NCBI GenBank assembly: GCA_037042185.1
Contig: JAXQJY010000027.1
Coordinates: forward strand, 3,100,001 to 3,164,000
Direction of reading: 5' to 3'
Source: Sordariomycetes sp. S80-01Y
Taxonomy: Eukaryota > Ascomycota > Sordariomycetes
Length of the DNA: 64,000 bases
Under the pieces are notes generated by a model. The model had not been told where the DNA came from and made no database searches. It saw only the letters and a list, made by a program, of their open reading frames with translations. Of this stretch, positions 1 through 10,205 are shown piece after piece; position 1 is the stretch's first letter, and each line of letters starts with the position of its first letter. The position numbers and the translations under genes were made by a program.

Positions 1-478
1 TGAAGCAGAATACAGAGGTACGACTGCATTAGGAATTTTGAAGCTATGATCTCCTTCATCTCCGTTACGGCTGTTTCATTGGCTTGCGAACCCGTTGTAT
101 CTCGTATAGGGAAGTAGGTCTGTTTTATGATGATTGCCTCACCTCCTTTTCACGGCTTGTGTTGTTCAGCGACCGCCCAATCTCCTTTGCTAATACACCT
201 GGATGTGGCGACAGGATGGGGGCGCCCTTCAAGCTTCGCGCAAACTCCGTTCCTGACCCTGCTAATTAGCCAAGGCCTCCCTAGCTTCCCGCGTCCACTT
301 GCATCATCTATGGTTTCGGGGCACCACCGACGCGGCCACCTCCTGTACTCCCAAGAATTCACTGTGGCTGTGACCCATCTGGTCTTCCGCTTGATAGGTA
401 AGCAGCAGTAATGCGCAACAGGGCTTGCCGATGTAGTGGTGCTCAGACGGTGAGTGTACCGACTGGCCAGTTGTTGCG
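1..478. other. No gene recognised (left edge)
   Basis: This stretch lies downstream of the stop codon of the Zn2Cys6 regulator. Only short overlapping open frames on both strands are present, none with a recognisable motif or a splice pattern that extends them. It probably holds the 3' untranslated region of the regulator plus intergenic sequence. Confidence 0.5.
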
Positions 479-2578
479 TCAGAAGGCGTTGAGGCCCCCG
501 AACGAAGAGATGTCGAAGCTTCCGTTAAATTCCTGCCAGTCCATTGCATCTAGGGTATCAAAGACGGGTTCCCATTCGGACAAGCAATCAGTCCCAACGT
601 CAGGCAGATCCCACGACTCCTGCAGCGGTGGCAGCAACGTTGTGCTGCACCCCTGCACAAAGTCAGATGCGCTTCCCGTGCCAGGGAGAACGAATTGTGA
701 TTGATTTGGTAGCGGACATCCTCTCGAATAATCTTGGTCGCTCGTAAGGGGCGTATCATCGCTCGTTTCTGAAATTTCAGGGGGGCGCAGCTGCTTGGAC
801 TCCCGAATCTGTTGCATCTTCCTCTTCACGACCTCTGAGACTCGAAGATTACGAGTTTCTTCAGACAGCATGTCCGCCACTCGTTCCAGAGCGGCCCAAG
901 CCCGGTCTTCCCGGCTTGTCCACGTCCGCCGGCTCAAGGCCCCTAGCACGAAGAGCATGGCAGACCACGGCGCGTGTCCCTGCAGCTGCCAACACCATCC
1001 TTTCCAAGATGTGCGTGTGGTGAGCGTAAATGTTGTTTCCATGAGGGCTGTCGCTGCGCTGAGTGCCTTCTCCGCTTGATTTGCGTCATTGTATTGACGT
1101 CTGCATATAGCATACTCAATCTGCGAGAACAGAAGCTGCGTTAGGTAGTACGTGAAGCTCTGTAGGCTGTCATCAGAGATGTCACAATGCAGAAAGTATG
1201 TCTGATATATGTGCGTGCGGGCATCTGTAAGGAGCTGTTGCTGGGTGCTAAAACCGTCTTTAGCGTTGCTCCGGAGGCTATGGGATAGACGCCATAATTC
1301 GCAGCGGATGAGACATGGCGTAACGTTGGTGAATCCTGGTTCACCTAATGATTCACTAGGACGGGAGGGTTCTTTTGTTGATGCTGTTGATGGGGATATG
1401 GACAGCTCCGGGACGTCCTTACGTCTTACCCTGGCATCTAGGAAGCAGACGTGCCACCATAGTCGCCTTCGGGCCTCGATCAGGTCTATGGGCTGAGTCT
1501 CTGTGTGCAACTTGGACTGCTTCTGTGAGCCCGCTGATGGGTCTCGATGCAGCCCCATCGCCAAAACCACCCGGACGAGGATAGCCGTCATTGGTCCCGC
1601 CAGCTGCGAAGCCCCAAGTAGAGGGAGGACAGTGATGTAAATCACAAACGCCTGTACAACGGCCAGGGACTTTGTTGTCATGAATTCGGCTTTCGAAAGA
1701 GCCCTCTCGGTGCCTACTCTCAAGCGAGCCAGCAGTCGCGGCTTAGGAATCCCAAAATTCAGTTCCACCTCTGGCTCGTCGAGTGACACAACGGCCGCCA
1801 GGGAGACGGCAAAGGTGAGAGCCTCCATCTCCGAGTCCAGCGTCTGAAGCTTGCTTTTGACTTGGCGGATTGATCTCTCTGTTGCTTCTGTATCGAGGAC
1901 CTTGATGAAGGGATCAACGTTCTCGCAGAAGACTTGCCAGATGAAGAGCATCTGTGAGGGTAAGGGGGATAGGTCGACGTTGCCGCTGGCGCTGGCGCCT
2001 CCAAAGACAAATGATTGGTGACTCGCTCGAACAGATTCTTCCACATTGTAGTCATCATCCGTTGCGTGTGGGTGCTCTTCTGTTGCATCGGCGACGTCGG
2101 CCACAGCCTGAAAGATGTTGTCCACTTCGGTGCAGAAGATGGACCAGAAGCCCTTAGCCACGCGCAGACTTCCGTCGGCATCCGTCACTAGGTGTCCGAA
2201 GTCCTCAGTCGGGTCGTTGTGCTTCTGCCAGAGGGTCGAAGCGTCCTGTCGTGGCGCACTAGTGGTCGACTCGGTAGCACCATCCTCCATCTGGCCTGTC
2301 AACTCTGTGACGACGGCCTCAAGGCGTCTCAGCCGGCCCATGAGCTCCGACTGCTTCTGCGACGGCCCAGTTGCTGCGGCTGGATCACGACTGCGACGAG
2401 GCAAGCGGCCGGTGACAGGAAAGTGGCAGTCAATGTTGCTGCGGACGCAGTTGGCGCAGGGCTGCCGACGCTCACATCGAAGCTTGCGCCGGCGACAGTT
2501 GACGCAGCTCCATATCTTAAGACCGTCTTGGGAAGTTGAGGCCTCGTCAGCGGTGACAGGTCCTGGTTCGTCCGACAT
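479..2578 (-). CDS. Zn(II)2Cys6 transcription factor with fungal-specific TF domain
   Basis: Single-exon protein of 699 residues. Near the N-terminus (about residues 25-51) lies CVNCRRRKLRC followed by CANC and a last Cys, giving C-x2-C-x6-C-x5-C-x2-C-x6-C, the binuclear zinc cluster that binds DNA. A heptad-like Leu/Val stretch after residue 80 could be the dimerisation coil. The middle carries the fungal_trans homology, including RRRLWWHVCFLDARV and later CLIRCELWRL. It should act in the nucleus. From memory of the family, the segment between those two motifs usually also contains a D-T-K/R-L-P-L-N stretch; here it is missing, so the domain may be shortened, though the frame is open. The start is the only in-frame ATG ahead of the zinc cluster. 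It is divergent from an FAD oxidoreductase with 408 bp between the two starts, making that gene a natural candidate target. The specific regulon is unknown. Confidence 0.9.
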   Translation of the reverse strand: MSDEPGPVTADEASTSQDGLKIWSCVNCRRRKLRCERRQPCANCVRSNIDCHFPVTGRLPRRSRDPAAATGPSQKQSELMGRLRRLEAVVTELTGQMEDGATESTTSAPRQDASTLWQKHNDPTEDFGHLVTDADGSLRVAKGFWSIFCTEVDNIFQAVADVADATEEHPHATDDDYNVEESVRASHQSFVFGGASASGNVDLSPLPSQMLFIWQVFCENVDPFIKVLDTEATERSIRQVKSKLQTLDSEMEALTFAVSLAAVVSLDEPEVELNFGIPKPRLLARLRVGTERALSKAEFMTTKSLAVVQAFVIYITVLPLLGASQLAGPMTAILVRVVLAMGLHRDPSAGSQKQSKLHTETQPIDLIEARRRLWWHVCFLDARVRRKDVPELSISPSTASTKEPSRPSESLGEPGFTNVTPCLIRCELWRLSHSLRSNAKDGFSTQQQLLTDARTHIYQTYFLHCDISDDSLQSFTYYLTQLLFSQIEYAICRRQYNDANQAEKALSAATALMETTFTLTTRTSWKGWCWQLQGHAPWSAMLFVLGALSRRTWTSREDRAWAALERVADMLSEETRNLRVSEVVKRKMQQIRESKQLRPPEISETSDDTPLTSDQDYSRGCPLPNQSQFVLPGTGSASDFVQGCSTTLLPPLQESWDLPDVGTDCLSEWEPVFDTLDAMDWQEFNGSFDISSFGGLNAF

Positions 2579-2986
2579 TGTTTCCCGGACGTATTGTGAT
2601 GGTGTCTTGTATGAGGGAGGCCGGAACTCAATGCTGACGGCCGACTCGTGCCATAAGCCCCGTCTCGGACACGGAGCTCGGCCCTGGACGGAGTGGGTCG
2701 AGTGATGCGGCGCGGCGAATCGAGTGTAAGCAGCGCCGTGACGGCCTCGGACACGGAGGAAGGACTCTGACGAGCTTCATGTACTACTCCGGCCAGGGAA
2801 AGCCTGTTTCCCAAATGAGAGGCCGGTATTTCACTCGTCGGTAAGACAAAGTCCGTCGTAGTGGATTGGGCACTCGTTTCCCGTAACGTATAAGTACCGC
2901 GAGTCGCCTTTGAAGCTCTATCCAGCCTCTTGAGCCTCTTTGTCAATTGTCAATGTTAGTCTCTCTGTCTGACTCCAATTGTGACC
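2579..2986. promoter_or_regulatory. Shared divergent promoter of regulator and oxidoreductase
   Basis: A 408 bp gap separates the ATG of the Zn2Cys6 regulator (leftward) from the ATG of the FAD oxidoreductase (rightward). Both promoters and both 5' leaders must fit here, so cis-elements are likely shared. CGG triplets, the half-sites of Zn2Cys6 proteins, occur (for example near 2605-2745), but I could not single out one clear paired site by eye. Confidence 0.5.
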
Positions 2987-4138
2987 ATGCCAAAAACTGT
3001 CGTCATTCTAGGCGCCGGATGGGCTGGCCTGCCTCTAGCCCACAAGCTCCTCAAGTACACAGCACCCAAGACCAGCGTGAGAGTCATTCTGGTCTCGCCC
3101 AATAGCCACTTCTTCTGGAACGTTGCTGCCACGCGTGGAATCATACCAGGAGCAATCACCGATGAGCAGCTATTCCTCCCCATCGAGGACGCCTTCAAAC
3201 AACACCCTGGCACCAGCTTCAGATTCCTGCTTGGTTCAGCGCAGGAAATCATCCCCGAGAAGAACAGCGTGACCGTCAGGGCTCAGGACGGCACGGAGGA
3301 GTGTCTACGCTACGACCAGCTCGTGATTGCGACTGGGTCGCGCATGGCGAGCGGGCTGCCCTTGAAGAGCTTGGGGCCGCACGAGACGACGATGGCTGCG
3401 TGGAGAGATCTGCAACAACAAATACAGCGCTCCAAGTTCATTGTCATTGCAGGTGCGGGTGCCACGGGTGTTGAGGTGGCGGGCGAACTCGCTGCGCGAT
3501 ACGGCTCCGACAAGACTATCACGCTCATCATGTCCGAGGACAAGCCTCTCAGTAACCTACCAGGCGCCCTGCCATCGGTTCGCCATACCGTGGATAGCGA
3601 TCTTCAAAGACTTGGAGTCCATATTCTGCGCAATTCGCGGGTGTCCGAGACTATGGCCGCAGGCAGCAATGGTCAAGCCAGGATTCGCTTGTCGACCGGC
3701 GCAGAGCTTACGGCAGACTGCTATCTCGCCCTTCACGGCATCAAGCTCAACACATCATTTATTCCCCCAAGTTTACTCGATGGGAAAGGAAACGTCAACC
3801 AGGAACCGACGATGCAAGTCACGGGTGTGAAGAATATATGGGCCATTGGCGACGCTGGCTCCCTCGAGCCAAAGCAGCTGACTGTCATTGACTCCCAGAT
3901 CATCCACCTCGCCTCAGCGCTGGATGCGGTCCTTTCTGGTGATGATGCGGTCAGTGCTTACAAGCCGACGAACAAAACCATGCTGTTCCTGTCGCTGGGC
4001 ACTAAATTCGCTACTGGCCAAATTGGCACATGGAAGGTCTGGGGGTATCTGGTTTCGTGGGTGAAAGGGAGGAAACTCTTTGTGGAGACGGCGCAGGGCT
4101 ATGTTGGCGGAAAGCATCTGCGGCATGCGTCTATGTGA
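2987..4138 (+). CDS. AIF/AMID-like FAD-dependent oxidoreductase
   Basis: Intronless protein of 383 residues of the pyridine nucleotide-disulphide oxidoreductase type 2 fold. The FAD-binding GAGWAG (VVILGAGWAGLPLA) is at residues 6-19; a second Rossmann motif, IAGAGATGVEVAGEL, near residue 150 should bind NAD(P)H; the C-terminal FAD motif is NIWAIGDAGS near residue 280. The family includes AMID/AIFM2 (ferroptosis suppressor-like NAD(P)H:quinone reductases) and fungal Aif1-like proteins. No mitochondrial presequence or membrane segment is obvious, so cytosolic or peripheral-membrane action is my inference. I chose the ATG at 2987, directly before the Rossmann strand; an in-frame GTG two codons upstream is not needed. 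Its substrate is not deducible. Divergent from the Zn2Cys6 regulator. Confidence 0.88.
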   Translation: MPKTVVILGAGWAGLPLAHKLLKYTAPKTSVRVILVSPNSHFFWNVAATRGIIPGAITDEQLFLPIEDAFKQHPGTSFRFLLGSAQEIIPEKNSVTVRAQDGTEECLRYDQLVIATGSRMASGLPLKSLGPHETTMAAWRDLQQQIQRSKFIVIAGAGATGVEVAGELAARYGSDKTITLIMSEDKPLSNLPGALPSVRHTVDSDLQRLGVHILRNSRVSETMAAGSNGQARIRLSTGAELTADCYLALHGIKLNTSFIPPSLLDGKGNVNQEPTMQVTGVKNIWAIGDAGSLEPKQLTVIDSQIIHLASALDAVLSGDDAVSAYKPTNKTMLFLSLGTKFATGQIGTWKVWGYLVSWVKGRKLFVETAQGYVGGKHLRHASM

Positions 4139-5096
4139 GTCGGACGGATGCTGGTGATATACTTTATGCCGGCATTCCATAGGTATCTGCTGGCCTTGGC
4201 TCAATGTTATCTACAACCTGAAGTAGATGTGAACAAAATGTCGTCAGCACCCTCCCTAAGAATCATCGACTTGGGTCGGCTCGGCATGAACTGAGTGCCT
4301 CACGTTACGACTCTCGAATGCGTCTTTTACTCTTCCTTGTAGCGTCGCCTCTCAGTCCTATCGCTCAAGAGCGTCATGGCTCGGCCTGCAACTCCTGCAT
4401 CCCGCCCAATCCGAATGATTTCTGATGTTGAGTGATGATTTTCACGTAGCACAGGAAACCAAGCTGTGATTTTGCGAGCACTGGTTTAAGGGCAGCCCGA
4501 GATGCAGCCCTCCAACCATCGTCATCTTCAACAAATGACGAGATGACCCACTCCTGAAGGCCGAGCCCGTATCTGCGGTCGAGGCGACCAATGATGCGGC
4601 GCAGACATAAGTCATCTGCCCCACTAAACCACAGCACGGTGACGGCGCTAACACCGGCAGGAGAGCCCCATCGCCGCCCAATCTTAGAGCTTCCAGCTTC
4701 CCTCAGGGACCCGACAGTACCTTAGACAGCCTGAGCTCCTGCCACTGCCAGTGCCGGCCTGGAACATCGACCTCAGCGTGACAGTCAGCAGCTGCCTCCA
4801 AGTCGAGCTGCTCCCGACTGACCAGTGACCACGATAGCCTCCACCACCTCTCGCACCTTTCCATCACCAACCTTCTCGGCCCATCAGCAGCTGCTGGCTT
4901 CGTTGCTGCCGCCGCTCGTGCGACCCTCTCCCCCGACTCAAGCGGCCTGCTCCGCTACGTGGGCTTGTTGTTGTTACCTCGGAATCGCCAGCCTCGACTT
5001 CCGAAACCCACCAAAACAAACCCATCAGACGAAGCATTGCCTTCAGCACCACATCCGCCATCGATCTATTAAGGCTCTGCGCCTCGTGTACTTGCC
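4139..5096. other. Intergenic region and VAC8 leader
   Basis: No supported gene. Weak minus-strand frames at 4374-4681 lack motifs. The last 300 bp are rich in C/T (for example around 4850-4960), typical of fungal 5' leaders, and probably hold the VAC8 promoter and leader. Confidence 0.5.
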
Positions 5097-7075
5097 ATGG
5101 GCAACGGTTGCTCGTCTTGCTGCGGCGGTGAGTTTCCCTCTTGTCGCTCCCTCGTCCTGCCGCGCCCGTCGCTGACGTATTTGCTGTAACCAGGGCAGAA
5201 CCGCGATGGCCTCTACGAGCCAGTCCTCGCCGACAGCGAACGCGAGGCTGTCGCCGATCTTCTTCAATATTTAGAAAACGTAACGAAGCTCGTCAGCCCC
5301 AGGACCGCCCAGGAGCTAACAGCAGCAGCGCGGCGAAACCGACTTCTTCTCTGGAGAGCCCCTCCGCGCCCTCAGCACCCTCGTCTTCTCTGAGAATATC
5401 GACCTGCAACGCAGTGCGAGCTTGACTTTTGCCGAAATCACCGAGCGAGGTACGTCGAACGAAGGAGACGCTGGCATATGCGTCCAACGACTTTTTGCAC
5501 CCGCGCTGCGATGGGAGACTGACGCGCTGCAGATGTGAGGGAAGTTGACCGCGACACCCTGGAACCCATCTTGTTCCTCCTTCAGAGCCCAGACATCGAA
5601 GTCCAGAGGGCCGCCAGTGCAGCTCTGGGAAACCTGGCCGTAAACAGTGAGCAATGATGCTGCCCACATGACGAAGACAGTGCTGACTTGCGCAGCTGAG
5701 AACAAGGTCCTCATCGTCCAACTTGGTGGCCTGACGCCACTTATTCGACAAATGCTGTCCCCGAACGTCGAAGTCCAATGCAACGCTGTCGGCTGCATCA
5801 CGAACCTCGCTACTCACGAGGAGAACAAGGCCAAAATTGCTCGGTCAGGCGCTTTGGGCCCCCTCACCAGGCTGGCCAAGTCTAGGGACATGAGGGTGCA
5901 GCGGAACGCAACAGGTGCTCTTTTGAACATGACACATTCTGGTAAGATTCTCTCAGTGCGGCCCGGGACTCGGCCTCGCACTAACGAGCTTAGATGAGAA
6001 CCGACAGCAGCTTGTCAACGCCGGGGCCATTCCCGTTCTCGTGCAGCTGCTTTCATCCCCCGACGTCGACGTGCAATACTACTGCACAACGGCTCTCAGC
6101 AATATCGCGGTCGACTCGAACAATAGGCGGAAACTTTCTAGCTCGGAAGGCAAGCTTGTCGCGAACTTGGTATCGTTGATGGATTCCAGTTCACCCAAGG
6201 TTCAGTGCCAGGCTGCGTTGGCTTTGCGGAACCTCGCATCCGACGAGAAGTACCAGCTGGACATAGTGCGGGCTCACGGTCTACAGCCCTTACTCAAGCT
6301 CCTTCAGTCATCGTACCTACCTCTTATTCTATCCGCCGTTGCCTGCATCCGGAACATCTCGATACATCCAATGAACGAGTCACCCATCATCGACGCCAAC
6401 TTCTTGCGACCTCTCGTCGAGCTTCTCGGATCGACCGACAACGAAGAGATACAGTGTCACGCCATTTCTACCTTGAGGAACCTTGCGGCCAGCTCGGATC
6501 GGAACAAGGCCCTCGTCTTGGACGCAGGTGCCGTGCAGAAGTGCAAGCAGCTGGTGCTTGATGTTCCCGTGACAGTTCAATCGGAAATGACAGCTGCAAT
6601 TGCTGTTCTTGCTCTGAGTGACGAGCTCAAGGCGCATCTTCTGAACCTCGGGGTCTGCGATGTTCTCATTCCACTGACTCACTCTCAAAGTATCGAAGTC
6701 CAGGGCAACAGCGCTGCCGCCCTCGGAAACTTGTCCAGCAAAGTCGGCGATTACTCCATCTTCGTCCAGAACTGGAACGAGCCCAACGACGGCATCCATG
6801 GATACCTCGGTCGATTCCTGCAGTCCGGCGACGCTACTTTCCAGCACATTGCCGTTTGGACCCTGCTTCAGCTCTTCGAGTCTGAAGACAAAGCCTTGAT
6901 CAGCCTCATTGGCAAGGCTGAGGACGTCATTGAGCACATCCGGAGCATAGCGGACCGCCAGGTCGAGCAAGACCAGGACGAGGACGAGGAGGATGCCGGC
7001 GAGGTTGTTGTGCTGGCTCAGCGTTGCCTGGAGCTTTTGGGTCAAAGCGGCGGCAAGGCACACATTGAGGGATGA
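5097..7075 (+). CDS. VAC8: Vacuolar armadillo-repeat protein Vac8
   Basis: Six exons: 5097-5127, 5194-5279, 5329-5449, 5533-5646, 5696-5941, 5994-7075; joined they give 559 residues, the usual length for fungal Vac8 (about 560-580). The tiny first exon encodes [10 protein letters not shown]: Gly2 fits N-myristoylation and the following Cys residues fit palmitoylation, which anchor Vac8 to the vacuole membrane. The rest is tandem armadillo repeats, e.g. [33 protein letters not shown]. Vac8 is known to act in vacuole inheritance, nucleus-vacuole junctions, homotypic fusion and selective autophagy. The C-terminus has an acidic run ([11 protein letters not shown]) before the last helix. Introns are 49-83 bp with clear GT/AG ends; exon 3 begins directly at R-G-E-T-D-F-F. 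It converges on IMP1. Confidence 0.96.
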
Positions 7076-7532
7076 TTGCCCATCAGATCGTCTGTTTTTC
7101 AAGGTTCATGGACGGAGTTAGCAATGGAATTCGAGCTCTGGGGTGTTGCGGCGTTAGCGGCCTCCCATTCAAGATGAGTCCTTCTGTCTGTTAATAGGCA
7201 TTGGCTCCTTCAGGGGTCAGCATCCGGGTGTCGACTCTTTATATGCGTACGCCCGGCGGGTTAGACTAGGGCACCCATGCCCAAATGCATCTCTTTCTTG
7301 ACGAGCTGCGCGATCAAGGCATTCCTTTTTTCTCTTTGTACAAAGCATATGCAGCTGAGGAAGCTGCCGGACCAGCCCGGGTTGAACTGTTGATTGCGCG
7401 GGGAGACGCGGACGAGACGGGTTTGGGCGGATAGTTTTATTTTAATTAATCATGACTCCATTGATGTTTCCTTAAACGCCGTTCCTAGTCCGATGCTGAT
7501 GATATAAAGAACATACGTGCTGCCTCAACGAG
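7076..7532. other. Convergent 3' region between VAC8 and IMP1
   Basis: This 457 bp gap holds the 3' untranslated regions of two convergent genes. An AT-rich stretch (7434-7465, with TTTTATTTTAATTAAT) is a plausible polyadenylation region. No coding sequence is seen. Confidence 0.5.
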
Positions 7533-8094
7533 CTACCGCACAGGTTGCAAAGGATTTCGCAACCAGCCTCGCTCTTGGACGGGCAGCACACGAGCGGGGA
7601 TTTTGCCGGTTATTAAGGCAATCGGCAACGGCCCAAATCGCCTCGAGTCTCTGGAAGCCGGTAGGTTGTCCCCTACAATCCAACAGTGGCCTTCTGGAAC
7701 CTGGAGCCTGTCAGTTTCACGGCTCAAGCCTTGCTTCTGACCGCGTCCCCTCAGCATTAAGACTGACCTGTATCATGCTCCCTTGTCCTTCTTCTCCCGG
7801 CGTACCCGTGCTCACGAAATCGCCCGGCATGCCCACGACCCTCTTGATACCAATACTGTGCGCGTCAATGGGGATCTTGTACAGGACCAGGTCCCCAACG
7901 CTAATGTTCCTGCGCCTGTTGCGGGCCGACGTCATGTCGGCCAAGACCCAGTCACCATCGAGCGAGAAGGTTGGCAGCATGCTGGGGCCCTGGGTGGGCG
8001 CGATCTGGAAGAAGGTCGTCTGTATCAGATGGAGCGAAGTGAGGACCTTGAGGGTTGTGGTCAGGAGGCGGAAGGGGGCGGTGGGAAGGGGCAT
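7533..8094 (-). CDS. IMP1: Mitochondrial inner membrane protease subunit 1 (Imp1-like)
   Basis: Two exons, 8094-7768 and 7700-7533, joined across a 67 bp intron (CAG/GTCAGT donor, CTGAC branch, CTCCAG acceptor), give 164 residues. It is a type I signal peptidase-fold serine protease. GPSMLPT near residue 37 contains the catalytic Ser; IKRVVGMPGD near residue 82 contains the catalytic Lys; the second exon adds GDNLPASRDSRRFGP, the conserved C-terminal box. One membrane segment precedes the active site. The Imp1/Imp2/Som1 complex removes sorting signals from proteins delivered to the intermembrane space. The wording of the boxes matches Imp1 better than Imp2. Without splicing the reading frame would lose the last box, so the intron is well supported. 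Tail to tail with VAC8. Confidence 0.93.
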
Positions 8095-9408
8095 TGCGGC
8101 TGCGGAGGGACGTATGAGGGATTCCTATGGAATTATGGACGCGCACATGCTGTTGGCGGGTAGTGAGGCTCGTCGCGATGGGGGTTTGGCTGACGGTGGT
8201 GAGAGATGTGAAGTTGATGACGGATATGTGCCAGGTAGATGAGGTTGGTACGCTAACCGGATTAGGAACAGCGGATGTGAGCCCGTCATACACACTTACC
8301 TACGACACCTGACGAACCATTCACACGGTGCATCGTGTCGACTTCTTATTGATAGTAGTTTTTATATTGTGGTGCTAGGATGGAGACTTTTTCTTCAAAA
8401 TTTGCAAGGATACCTTCGAGGGCTGGCGGACGCCTGCGGCCCTCTGGGTCTTGTCCCTAGAACATACGCACCGCGACAATGCCAAAGATCAAGGGCCAAG
8501 ACATCTTGTCGATCTATAAAGACAAACTACACAATCTACCGGGAAACTAGGCTATTGTATTGGGCACGGTTAAGTTCTAGATATCACCATTCTATCTACC
8601 AGGCCCGTCCTGCCAACTGGCACACCTATATCATGTCGCTAGAAACGGCGCAAGAACTTGCTCAGCCTTCTTTTTCTTCTCTGTATTTGCATTTGTGGGT
8701 GTAACAAGGCTCATGGTATGAATATACGATGTAAACGCTCCAGAGGACCTCCACGAATGACAATGAGACCCCATATCCTGGTCCTTCCAGTACTGGACTG
8801 CGTGCATTCAAGCTAGAAATGACAAAGCCTACTGCTTCCTGGAGATTAGAATGTTATTAATTTCTGCCTGGTCGTTCGAAGACTCTATGCGCTTCCAGTC
8901 AGGACTGGACTTCAATGAGACCGTCTTCCCGGCCTCTAAACCGAGCAAACCTGGGGATCAGTCAGATTCTCTTGAATTCTGCAAAGGGACTTCATAATGG
9001 ACGAGACGTATGAATATGTCGAAGACGTTGAAATCATTTCACTCATCTTACACAACATTCGCGCAAACCTGTGTGCCACCACCAGCGTACGGTCTTAATC
9101 ATTCAGCTGATCCCGTTGAGGGCTACCGGTTGCCCGGGCTATTAGGCGGAGAGGAACTCTCATACCCACGCTACACCTTGCCTCACTGTACCTACGTCGA
9201 GGGGGGAAAGATGTATCACCCCACACTCCTACCCCATATCCTGCCCCGCGAGCGGCAGTGTCATACCGGGAATCAAAGGGCAGAAGTTGCGGCGGGCCAT
9301 GTACCGGCCCGAGCCCGTGCCTGTGTATGACTACTTAAGCGAGCTTTGGGTCCAACATGAACCTTTCTTATCGATGATTGTACTTAGGGGAATCAGGAAG
9401 CTACTGAT
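8095..9408. other. Gene-poor spacer with IMP1 and lyase promoters
   Basis: A 1.3 kb region between divergent genes. Small open frames (8369-8704, 9010-9330, plus strand) have no motif, no start context and no splice extension, so I do not call them. AT-rich around 8340-8370 and 8845-8870. Confidence 0.5.
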
Positions 9409-10205
9409 ATGTCTGCATTTTTGAAGATTGTCCATTTCTTAGTGACCCTCGTCGCGGCGGGTACGCTATACGAGAATGAATTCTCATTCGGGATATCGCC
9501 CTTCTCAGCGTGCAACGTCAAATCTCCATCAAGCGCGACGGTGTCTAAAGGCGAGCTGGAAATGTATTTTGACGAGACCGGCTACGATGGGACACGCAAC
9601 GACAAAGGCGTCGAGATATGCGTATTTGAGGCTGGGACTCAGACGAATGTCGTGCAGATGCAGATTGAGGGCTGGCAAGGCTTCAGTCTCTATTTGCCAT
9701 CCGGGGGTTTCCCAACCGATAAGGGGACCATCATCTCACAGCAGTTTTGCCCCGGAGGCTGCAGCTCGTGGTGCGGCACGCTGAGCATCGAGGGCAACAG
9801 CCTGCAAGCCGACCACAGAAGTGCTTGCGGGGATCCTACCTCGTCAGTTATTGTTGATGACATTCCGAGAGATGTCTGGCATCAGGTAGTGGTACGAATG
9901 AGGGCGTCTCGAGAAGGAAATGGCGCCTACGAGGTGTGGTGGGATGGGGATTCGGTTTACAGTGCCAAAGACATCGATGTCGGGTTCGGAACCTGGGACG
10001 GCGACGCGCTCTCTACGGGATGGTACTTTAAGAACGGAATGTACTGCTACGGTAAGCGCTCAGTATGGATCAAGCTGCGCCAAGCTAATCTTCGGTAGAC
10101 ACCGAAGCCTACAACGACGAGACCAGGACGTTGAGGTTCGACAGCGTGCGGTGGTATCAAGCGGACGATGGGGAGACCGATGGCTATTCGAAAGTGTCTC
10201 CATGA
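9409..10205 (+). CDS. Secreted polysaccharide lyase-like protein (PF14099/PL20-like fold)
   Basis: Two exons, 9409-10051 and 10099-10205, with a 47 bp intron (GTAAGC donor), encode 249 residues. The first 19 or so residues (MSAFLKIVHFLVTLVAAG) form a signal peptide. The body looks like a concanavalin-type beta-sandwich lyase: IEGWQGFSLYLPSG, ISQQFC, RDVWHQVVVRMR, then GWYFKNGMYCYD and, from exon 2, ETRTLRFDSVRWY. These resemble fungal glucuronan/heparin-lyase-like proteins, which cut uronic-acid polymers by beta-elimination. The splice restores the usual closing strand motif (TRTLRFD-x-V-R-W). The exact substrate is inference. It stands alone between gene-poor stretches, typical of accessory secreted enzymes. 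Confidence 0.8.

Noticed and set aside
2981-2986. GTG two codons upstream of the oxidoreductase ATG as start
   Set aside because: An ATG follows directly before the Rossmann strand; fungal nuclear genes rarely start at GTG.
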